A stretch of 64,000 nucleotides of DNA from Halanaerobium saccharolyticum. Its GTDB lineage: Bacteria > Bacillota > Halanaerobiia > Halanaerobiales > Halanaerobiaceae. The notes under the pieces are model-generated. The model was not told the origin of the DNA. It did no database searches and saw only the letters and a list, made by a program, of their open reading frames with translations. Shown here piece by piece: positions 1-8,419 of this stretch (position 1 is the first letter of the stretch; each line of letters starts with the position of its first letter). A program made the translations under genes and the position numbers. The DNA lies in assembly GCF_003053565.1 (NCBI RefSeq), contig NZ_QAXS01000010.1:21933-85932 (forward strand). The letters run 5' to 3'.

Positions 1-1
1 T

Positions 2-1003
2 GGTGCTCTTCACGGACCATCGATTATGCCCGGAGGTAATGAAGAAGCTTATGCCGAAGTCTCAGAGATTATGGAAGATGCAGCTGCCCAGACTGAAAAA
101 GGCGCCTGTGTCAGCTATTTAGGACCAAATTCGGCCGGCCATTATGTCAAAATGGTCCATAATGGTATCGAATACGGGATCATGGAGGTTCTGGCTGAAA
201 TTTATGATTATATGCGCAAAGTCCTGCAGCTTAAGCCAGAAGAAATGGGAGATATTTTTGCTGAATGGAATCAGGAATTTGATTCCTATCTGGTAGAAAT
301 CACTGCTAAAATCATGAAAAAAGATGACCCTAAAACAGGCAGAAAGCTAATTGATTTAATTCTGGATAAAGCCAAACACAAAGGCACTGGTAAATGGAGT
401 GTTCAGAGTGCTTTAGATCTCGGTACTGCAATCCCAACAATTAATGCCGGGGTTAATGCTCGCTTAATGTCTGCAATTAAAAGCGAAAGAGTCGAAAATG
501 CAGCTCAGTTTGCAGATGACACCAGAGCTGTAGTCAGTAAAGACGAAATGCTGCCGGTACTTAAATCTGCTCTCTATTTTGCTTCAGTAATTGCTTATAC
601 AGAAGGCTTTAAACTCTTAAAAACAGCTTCAGAAGAATATAATTATCAGCTGAATTATAAAGAGATTGCCCGCATCTGGGAAGATGGCTGTATAATTCGC
701 TCCGGACTCTTAGAGCCAATTCAGGCAGCATTTGCCGATGATATGCAGTTGAAAACTTTAATCACAGCTCATCAGTTTAAAGCTCAACTTAATGCAGCTG
801 CAGAAGAAATTGAAAAACTAATAACAACTGCTGCTCAATCAGGATTACCCTTAACAGCAGTCCATTCTGCTCTCGATTATTTTAACAGCTTAAAATCTGA
901 AGAACTTCCCGCTAATCTAATCCAGGCCCAGCGTGACTTCTTTGGTGCTCATACCTATCAGCGCCGGGATGAAGATGGCATTTTCCACACCGAGTGGGAA
1001 TAA
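2..1003 (+). CDS. gnd: 6-phosphogluconate dehydrogenase (decarboxylating), 5'-truncated by window edge
   Basis: Oxidises 6-phosphogluconate to ribulose 5-phosphate, CO2 and NAD(P)H in the cytoplasmic pentose phosphate pathway. The reading frame is open from base 2, upstream of the first ATG at 26, and reads GPSIMPGGN, a conserved internal 6PGDH motif. The gene therefore starts before the window and roughly the first 115 residues (the Rossmann NADP domain) are missing. The substrate motif KMVHNGIEYG with its catalytic lysine and the all-helical C-terminal domain follow, and the protein ends normally. It is followed by a palindrome (1009-1050) and a bidirectional terminator (1079-1110) and converges on the next gene. 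Confidence 0.95.
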   Translation, partial: GALHGPSIMPGGNEEAYAEVSEIMEDAAAQTEKGACVSYLGPNSAGHYVKMVHNGIEYGIMEVLAEIYDYMRKVLQLKPEEMGDIFAEWNQEFDSYLVEITAKIMKKDDPKTGRKLIDLILDKAKHKGTGKWSVQSALDLGTAIPTINAGVNARLMSAIKSERVENAAQFADDTRAVVSKDEMLPVLKSALYFASVIAYTEGFKLLKTASEEYNYQLNYKEIARIWEDGCIIRSGLLEPIQAAFADDMQLKTLITAHQFKAQLNAAAEEIEKLITTAAQSGLPLTAVHSALDYFNSLKSEELPANLIQAQRDFFGAHTYQRRDEDGIFHTEWE

Positions 1004-1008
1004 TAATT

Positions 1009-1050
1009 TTTGAACCAGGTCCAAAACAGCGCTTTTGGACCTGGTTCAAA
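1009..1050. repeat. GAACCAGGTCCAAA-family palindrome, copy 1
   Basis: Arms of 18 bp (1009-1026 and 1033-1050) flank a 6-base loop. The core is TGAACCAGGTCCAAAA and its complement. It lies between convergent genes and is separate from the T-tailed terminator just downstream. Related copies lie at 6638-6677 and 9655-9740. Confidence 0.85.
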
Positions 1051-1078
1051 TAAATGATTTCACAAACATATAATAAAA

Positions 1079-1110
1079 AGTGCAGAGCTTTAATTTTTAA
1101 GCTCTGCACT
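1079..1110. terminator. bidirectional terminator between gnd and DUF523/DUF1722 gene
   Basis: Perfect 12-bp arms AGTGCAGAGCTT / AAGCTCTGCACT with an 8-base loop, flanked by an A run on the left and a T7 run on the right. It can serve both convergent genes. Confidence 0.9.
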
Positions 1111-1118
1111 TTTTTTAT

Positions 1119-2093
1119 TTAAATTCTACCATTACCTGAGTCACTTAAGTCAATCAATCCTTCTGGATAAGGCTTGAAAATGGTCTGAGGCATTAAATAC
1201 TCTACTTTAAACCTGATAATCCAGGACCTCAGCAGTGCCAGCGGTAAGGAAAATGGAACTTTATCATTCCTAAAATCTTTCAGAGTCTCTAAAAAATATT
1301 CCCTTTCATCTCTACTGATGTCAGAAGAAACATAACCAAAAATATGCTGCAGCATATTCACTCTTTTACCTGTGTCAGGCAGCACATCTAAAGTTTTCAG
1401 CATCTGCTCTCTATAATTATGCATCGTCTCTTCTGTCTTTCCTTTTTCATGGGCAGCAACTATTCTCCCCAGCTTATTTAAACCATTCTGATTATAAGAC
1501 ATTATTAAATATTTATTATTGCTGTGAAAATCAATTAAATCTTTAATCTTCCCACCCTCAATCACATGCCGCAGATCGGCCAGCAAAAATATCTTAATCA
1601 AAAAATTTTCTCTCAGCTTGAAGTTTTTAAGTCGACCTTCATTCTCAATAACTAAAGAAGGAAAATTCTGGGCCAGATTGTCTGTAAAATAACCGGCTCT
1701 TTTCTCTCCCAGCGCAGGCACTTTACCTGCCTTGGGATAAACTTTTGAATCATTTGTCCCACAGGATGGTGAGCGATTTTTGGCAATAAAGCCCTCAATT
1801 TCTTCCTCATTTAAATCAGAAACAAGCTTTTCAAGATAGCTGTCCATCTTTTCTGTATGATCCTCTCCTGTCATCGAATCTACAAGCCGATATTCAGAGT
1901 CTTTTTTAATTAAGCGCACAGAGTTGCGGGGAACTCCAAGTCCGATCTCAACTTCAGGACAAATTTTAATATAATTAACATGTTTTTCTAAAGCACGGAC
2001 AAATTTATCAGGAATACTATCACCATTATAGCGGCATTTACAGTATTCAAGGCATTTACTTAAAATCAGATTGGGTTTTTTAAATTCTCTCAA
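1119..2093 (-). CDS. DUF523 and DUF1722 (YbgA-like) domain protein
   Basis: A 324-residue protein with an N-terminal DUF523 domain (about residues 1-150), which carries conserved cysteines in CLEYCKCRYNG and SPSCG, followed by a C-terminal DUF1722/YbgA domain. The two-domain arrangement is common and its biochemical role is not established. The cysteine pattern suggests metal or thiol chemistry (inference). The start is a TTG at 2091-2093, 8 bases after a strong AGGAGG; no ATG is better placed. The next gene upstream on this strand starts only 24 bases away, so they probably form one operon. Confidence 0.85.
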   Translation of the reverse strand: MREFKKPNLILSKCLEYCKCRYNGDSIPDKFVRALEKHVNYIKICPEVEIGLGVPRNSVRLIKKDSEYRLVDSMTGEDHTEKMDSYLEKLVSDLNEEEIEGFIAKNRSPSCGTNDSKVYPKAGKVPALGEKRAGYFTDNLAQNFPSLVIENEGRLKNFKLRENFLIKIFLLADLRHVIEGGKIKDLIDFHSNNKYLIMSYNQNGLNKLGRIVAAHEKGKTEETMHNYREQMLKTLDVLPDTGKRVNMLQHIFGYVSSDISRDEREYFLETLKDFRNDKVPFSLPLALLRSWIIRFKVEYLMPQTIFKPYPEGLIDLSDSGNGRI

Positions 2094-2117
2094 AATAAAT
2101 TCCTCCTGTTTCTATCT

Positions 2118-2894
2118 TTATTTTTTAGGAAACCAGGGAAAAAATATATTTGTTTTTTCCGCATATTCTTGATATTCCTCATCATCAGCATAGCGTTTTT
2201 CTAAAAGTGGTACTCCCGAAACAAAACGCAGCAGATAGGTCATAATTATTGGACTAAAGATAAATTTCCAGCCTCCACTTACCGCCAGGGCAATAATATA
2301 ATATCCCCACCAGACCGCAGCATCACCAAAATAATTGGGATGGCGGGTGTACTTCCAGACTCCTTCTTTCATTACATGTCCATCTTTTTCTGAAGCAGGT
2401 CTGGACTTAAAATCTTTAAGCTGTTTATCACCAGCTGCCTCAAAAGCAAAACCGATTCCCCAGACAAATAGACCAATAAAATCAATTATTTTCAGGCTGT
2501 GATAAGGAGCAGAAATAATCTTAATTATCGGAGTAGAAATTATAAATAAAAGAACACCCTGAAGCATAAAAACTCTTAAAAATGATTTTAAATAAAAATT
2601 ATCCCATTCTTCTCTCCATTTTGCATAACGAAAATCTTCACCCTTACCAAGATTACGTTTAAAAATATGGTAACTTAATCTCAAACCCCAGATTGTCACC
2701 AGAAAAGTAATGATAAATGATCTAAGATTATAATTATTTGTTAAATAGAGAGCCATATTTGCGGTATAGACATAACCCAGGCCCCAGCCAATATCAACAA
2801 TTGAGTTATCTTTTTTTAAAACAGCAATCACAAAGAATATTGAAAAATAAAGCAGGACTAAAAGAAATAACTGAAAATAAATTGAGTTCAACAT
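2118..2894 (-). CDS. DUF1295 / steroid 5-alpha-reductase-like integral membrane protein
   Basis: A 258-residue multi-spanning membrane protein. The C-terminal half has the motif KYTRHPNYFGDAAVWWG, typical of the DUF1295 and isoprenylcysteine-methyltransferase/ERG4-like superfamily. Several hydrophobic segments are visible, beginning with residues 5-25. Family members are thought to be NADPH-dependent reductases or methyltransferases of lipid substrates; the substrate here is unknown. The ATG is preceded by GAGGAG with an 8-base spacer. Probably co-transcribed with the DUF523/DUF1722 gene downstream. Confidence 0.85.
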   Translation of the reverse strand: MLNSIYFQLFLLVLLYFSIFFVIAVLKKDNSIVDIGWGLGYVYTANMALYLTNNYNLRSFIITFLVTIWGLRLSYHIFKRNLGKGEDFRYAKWREEWDNFYLKSFLRVFMLQGVLLFIISTPIIKIISAPYHSLKIIDFIGLFVWGIGFAFEAAGDKQLKDFKSRPASEKDGHVMKEGVWKYTRHPNYFGDAAVWWGYYIIALAVSGGWKFIFSPIIMTYLLRFVSGVPLLEKRYADDEEYQEYAEKTNIFFPWFPKK

Positions 2895-2935
2895 TTTAAC
2901 AACTCCTCATTTCTGATCTGTAAATAATGATCAGA

Positions 2936-4729
2936 TTATTTTTCCAGCAAAGCTACAGCGGTACTTCCTCTCCCGGCATTCATCGCCACAATCGGAGAAA
3001 TCGCTTCCAAAAATTCTACCTCTATATCCAATAATTCTCTAAAACTTTCCAGATACCTTTTTGCCCGCTCAAGATCATCACCATGGACAACTGCAAAGCG
3101 TTTAATTCCATTTTCGCTTTGATGATCTTCTAAAATAGATTTTATCTTTTTAAAATTACCTTTTTTGCTGAAAGCGGTGGCAAAAGCTATCCCATTACCT
3201 TCTCGATCAATTGAAATAATCGGTTTTAGGTTAAGAAATCCGGCCAGTTTTCCTTTTAGCGGACTGACCCGACCGCCGCGAACCATATATTTGAAATCAC
3301 TTACACTGACATAAATATAGAGCTTTTCTCTAATTGATTTTAGATAGCTTACAGCCTCCTCAAAACTTTTCCCTGCTTCTATCTGTTCAACTGCCTCCAT
3401 AACTAAGAGGCCTTCAGCGCCAGAGTTTGTTTTGGAATCAATAACTTCAATTTTAAGCCCCTCATTTTCTTTTTTAACATTTTCTGCTGCTTTAGTTAGA
3501 TTATCATAGGTTCCACTCATTTTTGCCGAGACGGTAATTGCAATAATCGAATCATAATGTTCTGCCAGGTAATTAAGCTGATCCTCAATTTTCTTAACAG
3601 CCGGCTGGGCAGAAGATGGATACTCCTCCGCCTCATCAATAATGTCAAAAAAGTTTTTGCTGTCTATTGTTACTTTATCTAAATAATTGGTGCCAGCAAG
3701 CAGTATATTTAAAGGCAGCAGATGAACCTGATGCTGATCACGATATTCTTCCGGTAAATCTGCAATTGAATCTGTCAGCACTGCAATCTCAGATTTTCTA
3801 TTATATTTAACTGCCTGCTGCAGCAGCATATCATCAGCTTTTTGATCTAGAATAGTTGCAAATTTCTTTAATCTAATAAAAAGTTCAGGTGGATTACTGG
3901 TATGAATATGAACCCGCAGCTTACTCCTGTCACCGGCTACAATTAAAGAATCTCCGAGATCAGAGATCTTTTCTCTCAGTTCAGGAATTTCAATCTCCAG
4001 GTTTTCAAGGTAGGCTTCTGTGCAGTAGCGGTATTTAATCTCCGTTTCTTTACCAATCTCTTCTTCCTGAGCAATCTCAATTTTTGCTGTAGAATTAATT
4101 TTTAAGTCTTTTAAATCACCAGTTTTGATAAAACCTACAATTCCTTCTAAAAAAAGTACAAAAGCCTGAGCTCCAGAATCAACCACATCCGCTTCTCTTA
4201 AAACTGCAAGCTGGTTTTTAGTATTTTCCAGAGAACTGGAAGCACTTATTAGAGATTCCTCCATCACTTCTGCAAAGTCACTGCTCCTATTTTTTAATTT
4301 TTTTAAGGAATCCGCCCAGTCTTTCATCACTGTCAGAATTGTTCCTTCAACAGGATTATTAATTCCCTGGTAGGTATAATTGACTGCATTATCTACTGCC
4401 TGCGCAAATTTGCTGACATTAACACTTTCAGCTCGATCAATACTATTTTTTAAACCATTGATAAACTGTGCAAAAATAATCCCCGAATTACCAATAGCCC
4501 CTCTTAAAGCCGCATCCCCCATAGAATTTAAAGTCACAGTCAAAGAATCATCCTTTACTGCTTCACTTCTAACAACACTCAGAGTGCGTGACAGATTACT
4601 CCCGGTATCTCCATCTGCAACCGGAAATAAGTTGATTCTATTTAATTCCTTTTTATTGGCAATAACTTCTTTTGCTCCAGATAAAAAAGCATAATATAAT
4701 CTTTTTCCATCAAGATAGGTTATTTTCAT
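2936..4729 (-). CDS. DAK2 (DhaL-like) - DegV fatty-acid-binding fusion protein
   Basis: A 597-residue fusion. Residues 1-200 are a DhaL/DAK2 kinase-like domain with the nucleotide-metal motif VADGDTGSN at about 38-46. A YloV-like middle domain follows, and from about residue 313 there is a DegV domain (TDSIADLPEEY at its start; MVRGGRVSPLKG later). DegV/FakB proteins bind a fatty acid that a DAK2-type kinase (FakA) phosphorylates, so having both in one chain suggests a self-contained fatty-acid kinase (inference). The frame stays open 93 bases further upstream, but the ATG at 4729 has AGGAGGAG 7 bases ahead and is preferred. Confidence 0.88.
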   Translation of the reverse strand: MKITYLDGKRLYYAFLSGAKEVIANKKELNRINLFPVADGDTGSNLSRTLSVVRSEAVKDDSLTVTLNSMGDAALRGAIGNSGIIFAQFINGLKNSIDRAESVNVSKFAQAVDNAVNYTYQGINNPVEGTILTVMKDWADSLKKLKNRSSDFAEVMEESLISASSSLENTKNQLAVLREADVVDSGAQAFVLFLEGIVGFIKTGDLKDLKINSTAKIEIAQEEEIGKETEIKYRYCTEAYLENLEIEIPELREKISDLGDSLIVAGDRSKLRVHIHTSNPPELFIRLKKFATILDQKADDMLLQQAVKYNRKSEIAVLTDSIADLPEEYRDQHQVHLLPLNILLAGTNYLDKVTIDSKNFFDIIDEAEEYPSSAQPAVKKIEDQLNYLAEHYDSIIAITVSAKMSGTYDNLTKAAENVKKENEGLKIEVIDSKTNSGAEGLLVMEAVEQIEAGKSFEEAVSYLKSIREKLYIYVSVSDFKYMVRGGRVSPLKGKLAGFLNLKPIISIDREGNGIAFATAFSKKGNFKKIKSILEDHQSENGIKRFAVVHGDDLERAKRYLESFRELLDIEVEFLEAISPIVAMNAGRGSTAVALLEK

Positions 4730-4847
4730 CCCAATCTCCTCCTGCGTACTCAAATTAATAATCTTTACTGTTAAATTTATTATATCCTTAAATGCTAAAA
4801 ATTGAAAGTTATTTGAAAACAAATTTTTAAAAAATTTAAAATTTAAC

Positions 4848-4876
4848 TTGACATTAGATGAGTATCTAATTATAAT
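4848..4876 (+). promoter_or_regulatory. consensus promoter with ArsR-type operator filling the spacer
   Basis: TTGACA (4848-4853) and TATAAT (4871-4876) are separated by exactly 17 bases. A perfect palindrome ATTAGAT-GAGT-ATCTAAT (4853-4870) covers the whole spacer, so a bound repressor would block RNA polymerase. A near copy lies at 5997-6014 before the next gene. I infer autoregulation by the ArsR-type product. Confidence 0.85.
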
Positions 4877-4910
4877 ATAGTTAGAAGTTAATCAAAAGGA
4901 GATGTTTTTG

Positions 4911-5981
4911 ATGGGTTCGAAAAAATATCAGCTTGATAGATCAATAATTTATGAGTTTTTATTGAGTCTTTTTCGTCTGGAAAATGATGAAGGAATGAAA
5001 CTTAAACAGCTTGACCTGGAGAAAGAAATAAAATTGGAGAAGGAAATTGTTAACTGGGTCGAGGAAAAACTTGCAAAAATCCCAGAAACTAAAAAGAAAT
5101 TAATAGCCAAATATTTCAATAAAGAAAGCTATTTTGGCCTCTGTCTTGTTTCCGAAATACCACAGCTTGAACTGACAACTATTGCAGAATATTTAGAATA
5201 TCTAAAAACAAAAGAACCGGCAGATTTTATCAAGAGATTTACTCAGTCAGGCTACGGCCCGGCTCCTTCAGAAAATATTGATCTAAAAAAAGTTGAGGAG
5301 CTAATTAACAGCGAAAAAGAAGCTGCAAAATTTGTAAATGATAAGATTAATTTAGCCTCTGATCAAAAATGGAATTTACTTCAGTTTTATTTTAATCCGG
5401 AAACAATGAAGGAAGAATTTATTGGTCTGCTTGAATGGTATTATGAAGAGCTGTTTAAGGAAGATCAGGATTGGATAAGTGATAAATCAGAGAAAATTAA
5501 TGATACTTATCAGGAAAATTTAAACCGCTATGGAGAAAAATATTTAAAAAACATCTTAGAAAAATTAATAGATGAACCATTAAGTGCAGAAGAAAACTAT
5601 ATTGCCTTTTCTTATTTTTACGAAACTTCTCTTTTAAACAGCAGCACAAAAAATGGAGGCAATTTTTATTTGATCGGATTTCGATTCCCGGAGATCTTTG
5701 CCGCCGATGAGGAAGGAATTTTGGGAAGTCTGGAAATATTCAAAGCTCTGGCAGATGAAACAAGGTTAAACATCATTTCTCTTCTGGGAGAGAAAACTAT
5801 GTACGGTAATGAGATAGCTGAAAAATTAAATCTAACTAATGCTACTATCTCTCACCATGTCAGCAAATTATTGATGAACAACATTATTCAGGCCCACAAA
5901 GAAGATAATAAATTATATTTTCAATTAAATAAAAAAAATTTCAAAAAAACAATTTTAAAGTCTATTGACAATCTAATCTAA
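4911..5981 (+). CDS. ArsR-family transcriptional regulator with large N-terminal domain
   Basis: A 356-residue regulator. About 270 N-terminal residues, mostly helical and acidic, have no domain I can name; some ArsR-like regulators of similar length carry such extensions. The C-terminal 75 residues are a winged helix (FKALADETRLNIISLL, then ATISHHVSKLL). There is no metal-binding CxC motif, so the signal is not obviously arsenic or cadmium. The ATG at 4902 abuts the AAGGAG and is unlikely; the ATG at 4911, with a 9-base spacer, is chosen. A palindromic operator sits in its own promoter and in front of the downstream membrane-protein gene, its likely target. Confidence 0.85.
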   Translation: MGSKKYQLDRSIIYEFLLSLFRLENDEGMKLKQLDLEKEIKLEKEIVNWVEEKLAKIPETKKKLIAKYFNKESYFGLCLVSEIPQLELTTIAEYLEYLKTKEPADFIKRFTQSGYGPAPSENIDLKKVEELINSEKEAAKFVNDKINLASDQKWNLLQFYFNPETMKEEFIGLLEWYYEELFKEDQDWISDKSEKINDTYQENLNRYGEKYLKNILEKLIDEPLSAEENYIAFSYFYETSLLNSSTKNGGNFYLIGFRFPEIFAADEEGILGSLEIFKALADETRLNIISLLGEKTMYGNEIAEKLNLTNATISHHVSKLLMNNIIQAHKEDNKLYFQLNKKNFKKTILKSIDNLI

Positions 5982-5996
5982 TTTTTTTAAAACAAT

Positions 5997-6014
5997 ATTA
6001 GATGTATATCTAAA
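5997..6014 (+). promoter_or_regulatory. second ArsR-type operator
   Basis: ATTAGAT-GTAT-ATCTAAA, one base off the perfect palindrome at 4853-4870, lies 46 bases before the membrane-protein ATG. It suggests that this gene is controlled by the upstream regulator. A weak -10-like TATGTT lies at 6020-6025. Confidence 0.7.
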
Positions 6015-6059
6015 GTATCTATGTTAGAAGTTAGTCTTAATTAAAAAGGAGGGTCCAAA

Positions 6060-6632
6060 ATGACTCTTAAGCAAAAAAATCTTAAACTCAGCCATTCCGG
6101 CCACTTTGTTCTTAATCTATGTATCTATTTCTTTATGAGCACTGTAATCTATTATCTTTTAAGCTCCAATATTAATCTAGCTAAACTATCTCTGATCTTA
6201 GCATTATTTGTTCTGAGCTTTCTTTTCAGTGCCCGAAAATCTGAGATAATTATTCAGAAACTCAAACTGAAAAATACGCTTATATTTACTAAATGTACTC
6301 TGGCACTGATTACATTTACTGCAGCTCTGCTAATCTATAATAGTTTTACTTTGAATACAGCAGCCTTTTATCTGCTTGTTCTGAGTACAGCACCTGTCTA
6401 TGGAGTTTTAAACAGAGCTTACTGCAGTTATTATCAAAAATCAAAAAGACAAAATAATCACCAGAAAATTAAAGAAATTATTCTTCAGCACAATTTAGAA
6501 AAATTATTAATTGTAATTCTGGCAGTTAGTATTGTTAATATAATTGAAGTAAATACTATTCCCGTCATTCTTTCGATAACTGCAGCCTATTATCTGCTCT
6601 CAGCCTATATCAATACCTTTCAGGAAATATAA
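6060..6632 (+). CDS. small hydrophobic membrane protein, possibly half of an MFS-type transporter
   Basis: A 190-residue protein with about six hydrophobic segments (near residues 16-34, 40-58, 74-94, 101-118, 149-165 and 168-186) and a basic loop at about 125-140. That is the topology of half an MFS carrier, but I see no diagnostic motif, so the family is uncertain. The start has AGGAGGG with good spacing. It lies behind the ArsR-type gene and has its own copy of the operator, so it is probably the regulated output, such as an efflux or permease-like protein (inference). It ends just before a 40-bp perfect palindrome. Confidence 0.7.
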   Translation: MTLKQKNLKLSHSGHFVLNLCIYFFMSTVIYYLLSSNINLAKLSLILALFVLSFLFSARKSEIIIQKLKLKNTLIFTKCTLALITFTAALLIYNSFTLNTAAFYLLVLSTAPVYGVLNRAYCSYYQKSKRQNNHQKIKEIILQHNLEKLLIVILAVSIVNIIEVNTIPVILSITAAYYLLSAYINTFQEI

Positions 6633-6637
6633 TATCC

Positions 6638-6677
6638 TGAACCAGGTTCAAAACGGCCGTTTTGAACCTGGTTCAGA
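6638..6677. repeat. GAACCAGGTTCAAA-family palindrome, copy 2 (40-bp perfect)
   Basis: A perfect inverted repeat of two 20-base arms with no loop (centre at 6657/6658, CGG|CCG). The outer sequence CTGAACCAGGTTCAAAA matches copy 1 apart from a T/C change. It lies between convergent genes and may act as a bidirectional terminator, although no long T run follows. Confidence 0.85.
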
Positions 6678-6686
6678 TGAATAATA

Positions 6687-7724
6687 TTATGCACTTTTTA
6701 TTTCTGCGAGTTCCTCACTGATTCTTGATAAATTCTTACCATAACGAAGATCATCTCTTAAATCTGTCAGAACCTTGTCCAGAACCTTCAATTCCTGCAT
6801 TAATTCCTTTTCTTCTGCAGTTGTATCGATAATATCTTTGATTCCACCATTATTAATGATAATCCTTTTATCTCCCATTAAAGCCAGAATTGGATCATGG
6901 GTGGCCATCAGCACAATTTTTTCCTCTCCCACCAGCAGCTCCAGCGCTTTTTCGCGGTCTATACCGGCATTTTCAATCTCATCAATCAAAATAATTGGAG
7001 AGGAACTTAAAATTGCAGTATCTGCAATCATCAGGGCCCGTGACTGACCTCCACTCAAACTGGTAATCTGAGCCTCGCGGCCAAACTGTTCTCCAGCCAG
7101 TTGATTGGCCTCTCTAAAAATTCTTTCCACAACTTCTGCCTGATTATCAATTAAGCGGCTCTCTGCATGCAGATTCAAAAATTCGATTACCGACAGATCC
7201 ATGACAAAATTCATATTCTGTGAGAGCTGAGCAACCAGTTTTTTACCGCCGGTAAAGCGCCACTTTTTATCAGGCACCTCATCATTGATTAAAATTTGTC
7301 TTTCAGTCGGAGTATCCCCCTGAGCAGTCCATTCTATATCTGCCAGCAGTCTACTTTTACCGGAGCCGGTAGGACCAACAATCGAAATTATCTCTCCACT
7401 GTGAATATCCAGCTTCTCATAATTTTCTTTTTCGCCATCCTTATTATTCCCGGCCAGAATGGAAAGTTTGGCGACAATCGAATCATTTTCACCCAGAAAT
7501 TCCTGCATATTTCTGATGTGAGAAGATAGACTATCGGCAAACTGGTCCAGATCAAATACCACATCTTCCATTTCTTCAATGGTTAATTCTGAAAAAATTT
7601 CCTTTAAAGTTTTTTCTTTGTCATCAACAGCCAGCTTCTGGTCTTCAAAAAAGCTCTCTGTATAGGGATATTCCTCTATAATTTCCTTGATGCTTGAATT
7701 CTTTAATTTATCTTTACTGATCAT
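6687..7724 (-). CDS. soluble ABC-type ATPase with N-terminal DUF1858/DUF542-like segment
   Basis: A 345-residue cytoplasmic ATPase. It has Walker A GPTGSGKS (117-124), signature LSGGQ (223-227), Walker B IILIDE (244-249) and H-loop ATHD (274-277). Residues 1-60 (NSSIKEIIEEYPYTESFF) resemble the DUF1858/DUF542 helical fold that also begins the binding-like protein of this operon and Ric/ScdA nearby. No permease gene or membrane segment is present, so it is probably not a transporter component. Its ATG overlaps the stop of the GTPase gene (TAATG), indicating translational coupling. Function unknown; energy input for protein or cofactor handling is an inference. Confidence 0.8.
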   Translation of the reverse strand: MISKDKLKNSSIKEIIEEYPYTESFFEDQKLAVDDKEKTLKEIFSELTIEEMEDVVFDLDQFADSLSSHIRNMQEFLGENDSIVAKLSILAGNNKDGEKENYEKLDIHSGEIISIVGPTGSGKSRLLADIEWTAQGDTPTERQILINDEVPDKKWRFTGGKKLVAQLSQNMNFVMDLSVIEFLNLHAESRLIDNQAEVVERIFREANQLAGEQFGREAQITSLSGGQSRALMIADTAILSSSPIILIDEIENAGIDREKALELLVGEEKIVLMATHDPILALMGDKRIIINNGGIKDIIDTTAEEKELMQELKVLDKVLTDLRDDLRYGKNLSRISEELAEIKSA

Positions 7725-8419
7725 TATTCATCACCCAGTTCTATTTTTCTGACATTACCCAACTGATGTTCTTCACCAATTCTAGTTTCACCAAGGCAGT
7801 AAGAACACATAGCAGAAGGCATGGAAAATCTTAGTTTTTTACCGGTTACAGTGTCGATATGGTCATCTTGATCATAGAGCAGAGTTGAAAACTCAAAAGC
7901 TCCCTGACCGGTTAAACCATTAACATTCATTACCATTGCATCAGGATTAACTGTGCTCACCCGGGAGGCAAAAACTTCTCTTTCCGCCTGAGAAACAATA
8001 TCTCCTTTAGTAATTACCACAATATCTGCAGTTTTCAGCATTGGGCCAATTTTTTTTGGGGTGTTAATTCCACTTAAATTATCAATAACACAGATTGCCT
8101 TAATGTCCTTGATATAAGGGGAGCAGCGGTTGCACAAACCGGCACTTTCTGTAATTAACAGATCTAAATCTCTTTCTCTACCCCACTGCACAACTTCTTC
8201 GATATTGCTCACAAAATAATGGTCAGGACAGAGGGAACCGGATAAACCCTTTTTGACCGGCACTCCTGCCTTACGGTAGAGTTCATCATCATCTGTATAT
8301 AAACAGTCAAACTTAACCACCCCAACTTTTAATCCCTGCTGCTTAATTGCTTCTATTGTTTTTAAAATAACAGCAGTTTTACCTGAGGAAGGTGGTCCTG
8401 AAAAAGTAACTAAATTCAT
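7724..8419 (-). CDS. HypB/UreG-like SIMIBI GTPase with extra cysteines
   Basis: A 231-residue P-loop GTPase with GPPSSGKT (8-15), a Walker-B-like LLITESAG (87-94) and a guanine-specificity motif TKGD (137-140). Cysteines occur as LCNRCSP (96, 99) and as a C-terminal MCSYC (205, 208), plus 39, 64 and 110. HypB, UreG and CooC relatives load nickel or deliver cofactors, so the cysteine pairs could bind metal. None of the usual clients (hydrogenase, urease, CO dehydrogenase) is in the window. It overlaps the upstream gene by 4 bases (ATGA) and the downstream one by 1, so the three are one translational unit. Confidence 0.82.
   Translation of the reverse strand: MNLVTFSGPPSSGKTAVILKTIEAIKQQGLKVGVVKFDCLYTDDDELYRKAGVPVKKGLSGSLCPDHYFVSNIEEVVQWGRERDLDLLITESAGLCNRCSPYIKDIKAICVIDNLSGINTPKKIGPMLKTADIVVITKGDIVSQAEREVFASRVSTVNPDAMVMNVNGLTGQGAFEFSTLLYDQDDHIDTVTGKKLRFSMPSAMCSYCLGETRIGEEHQLGNVRKIELGDE

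Noticed and set aside
6060..6632. Calling the small membrane protein a truncated MFS pseudogene
   Set aside because: It has its own start, operator and proper end; no remnant of the other half is found beyond the stop.
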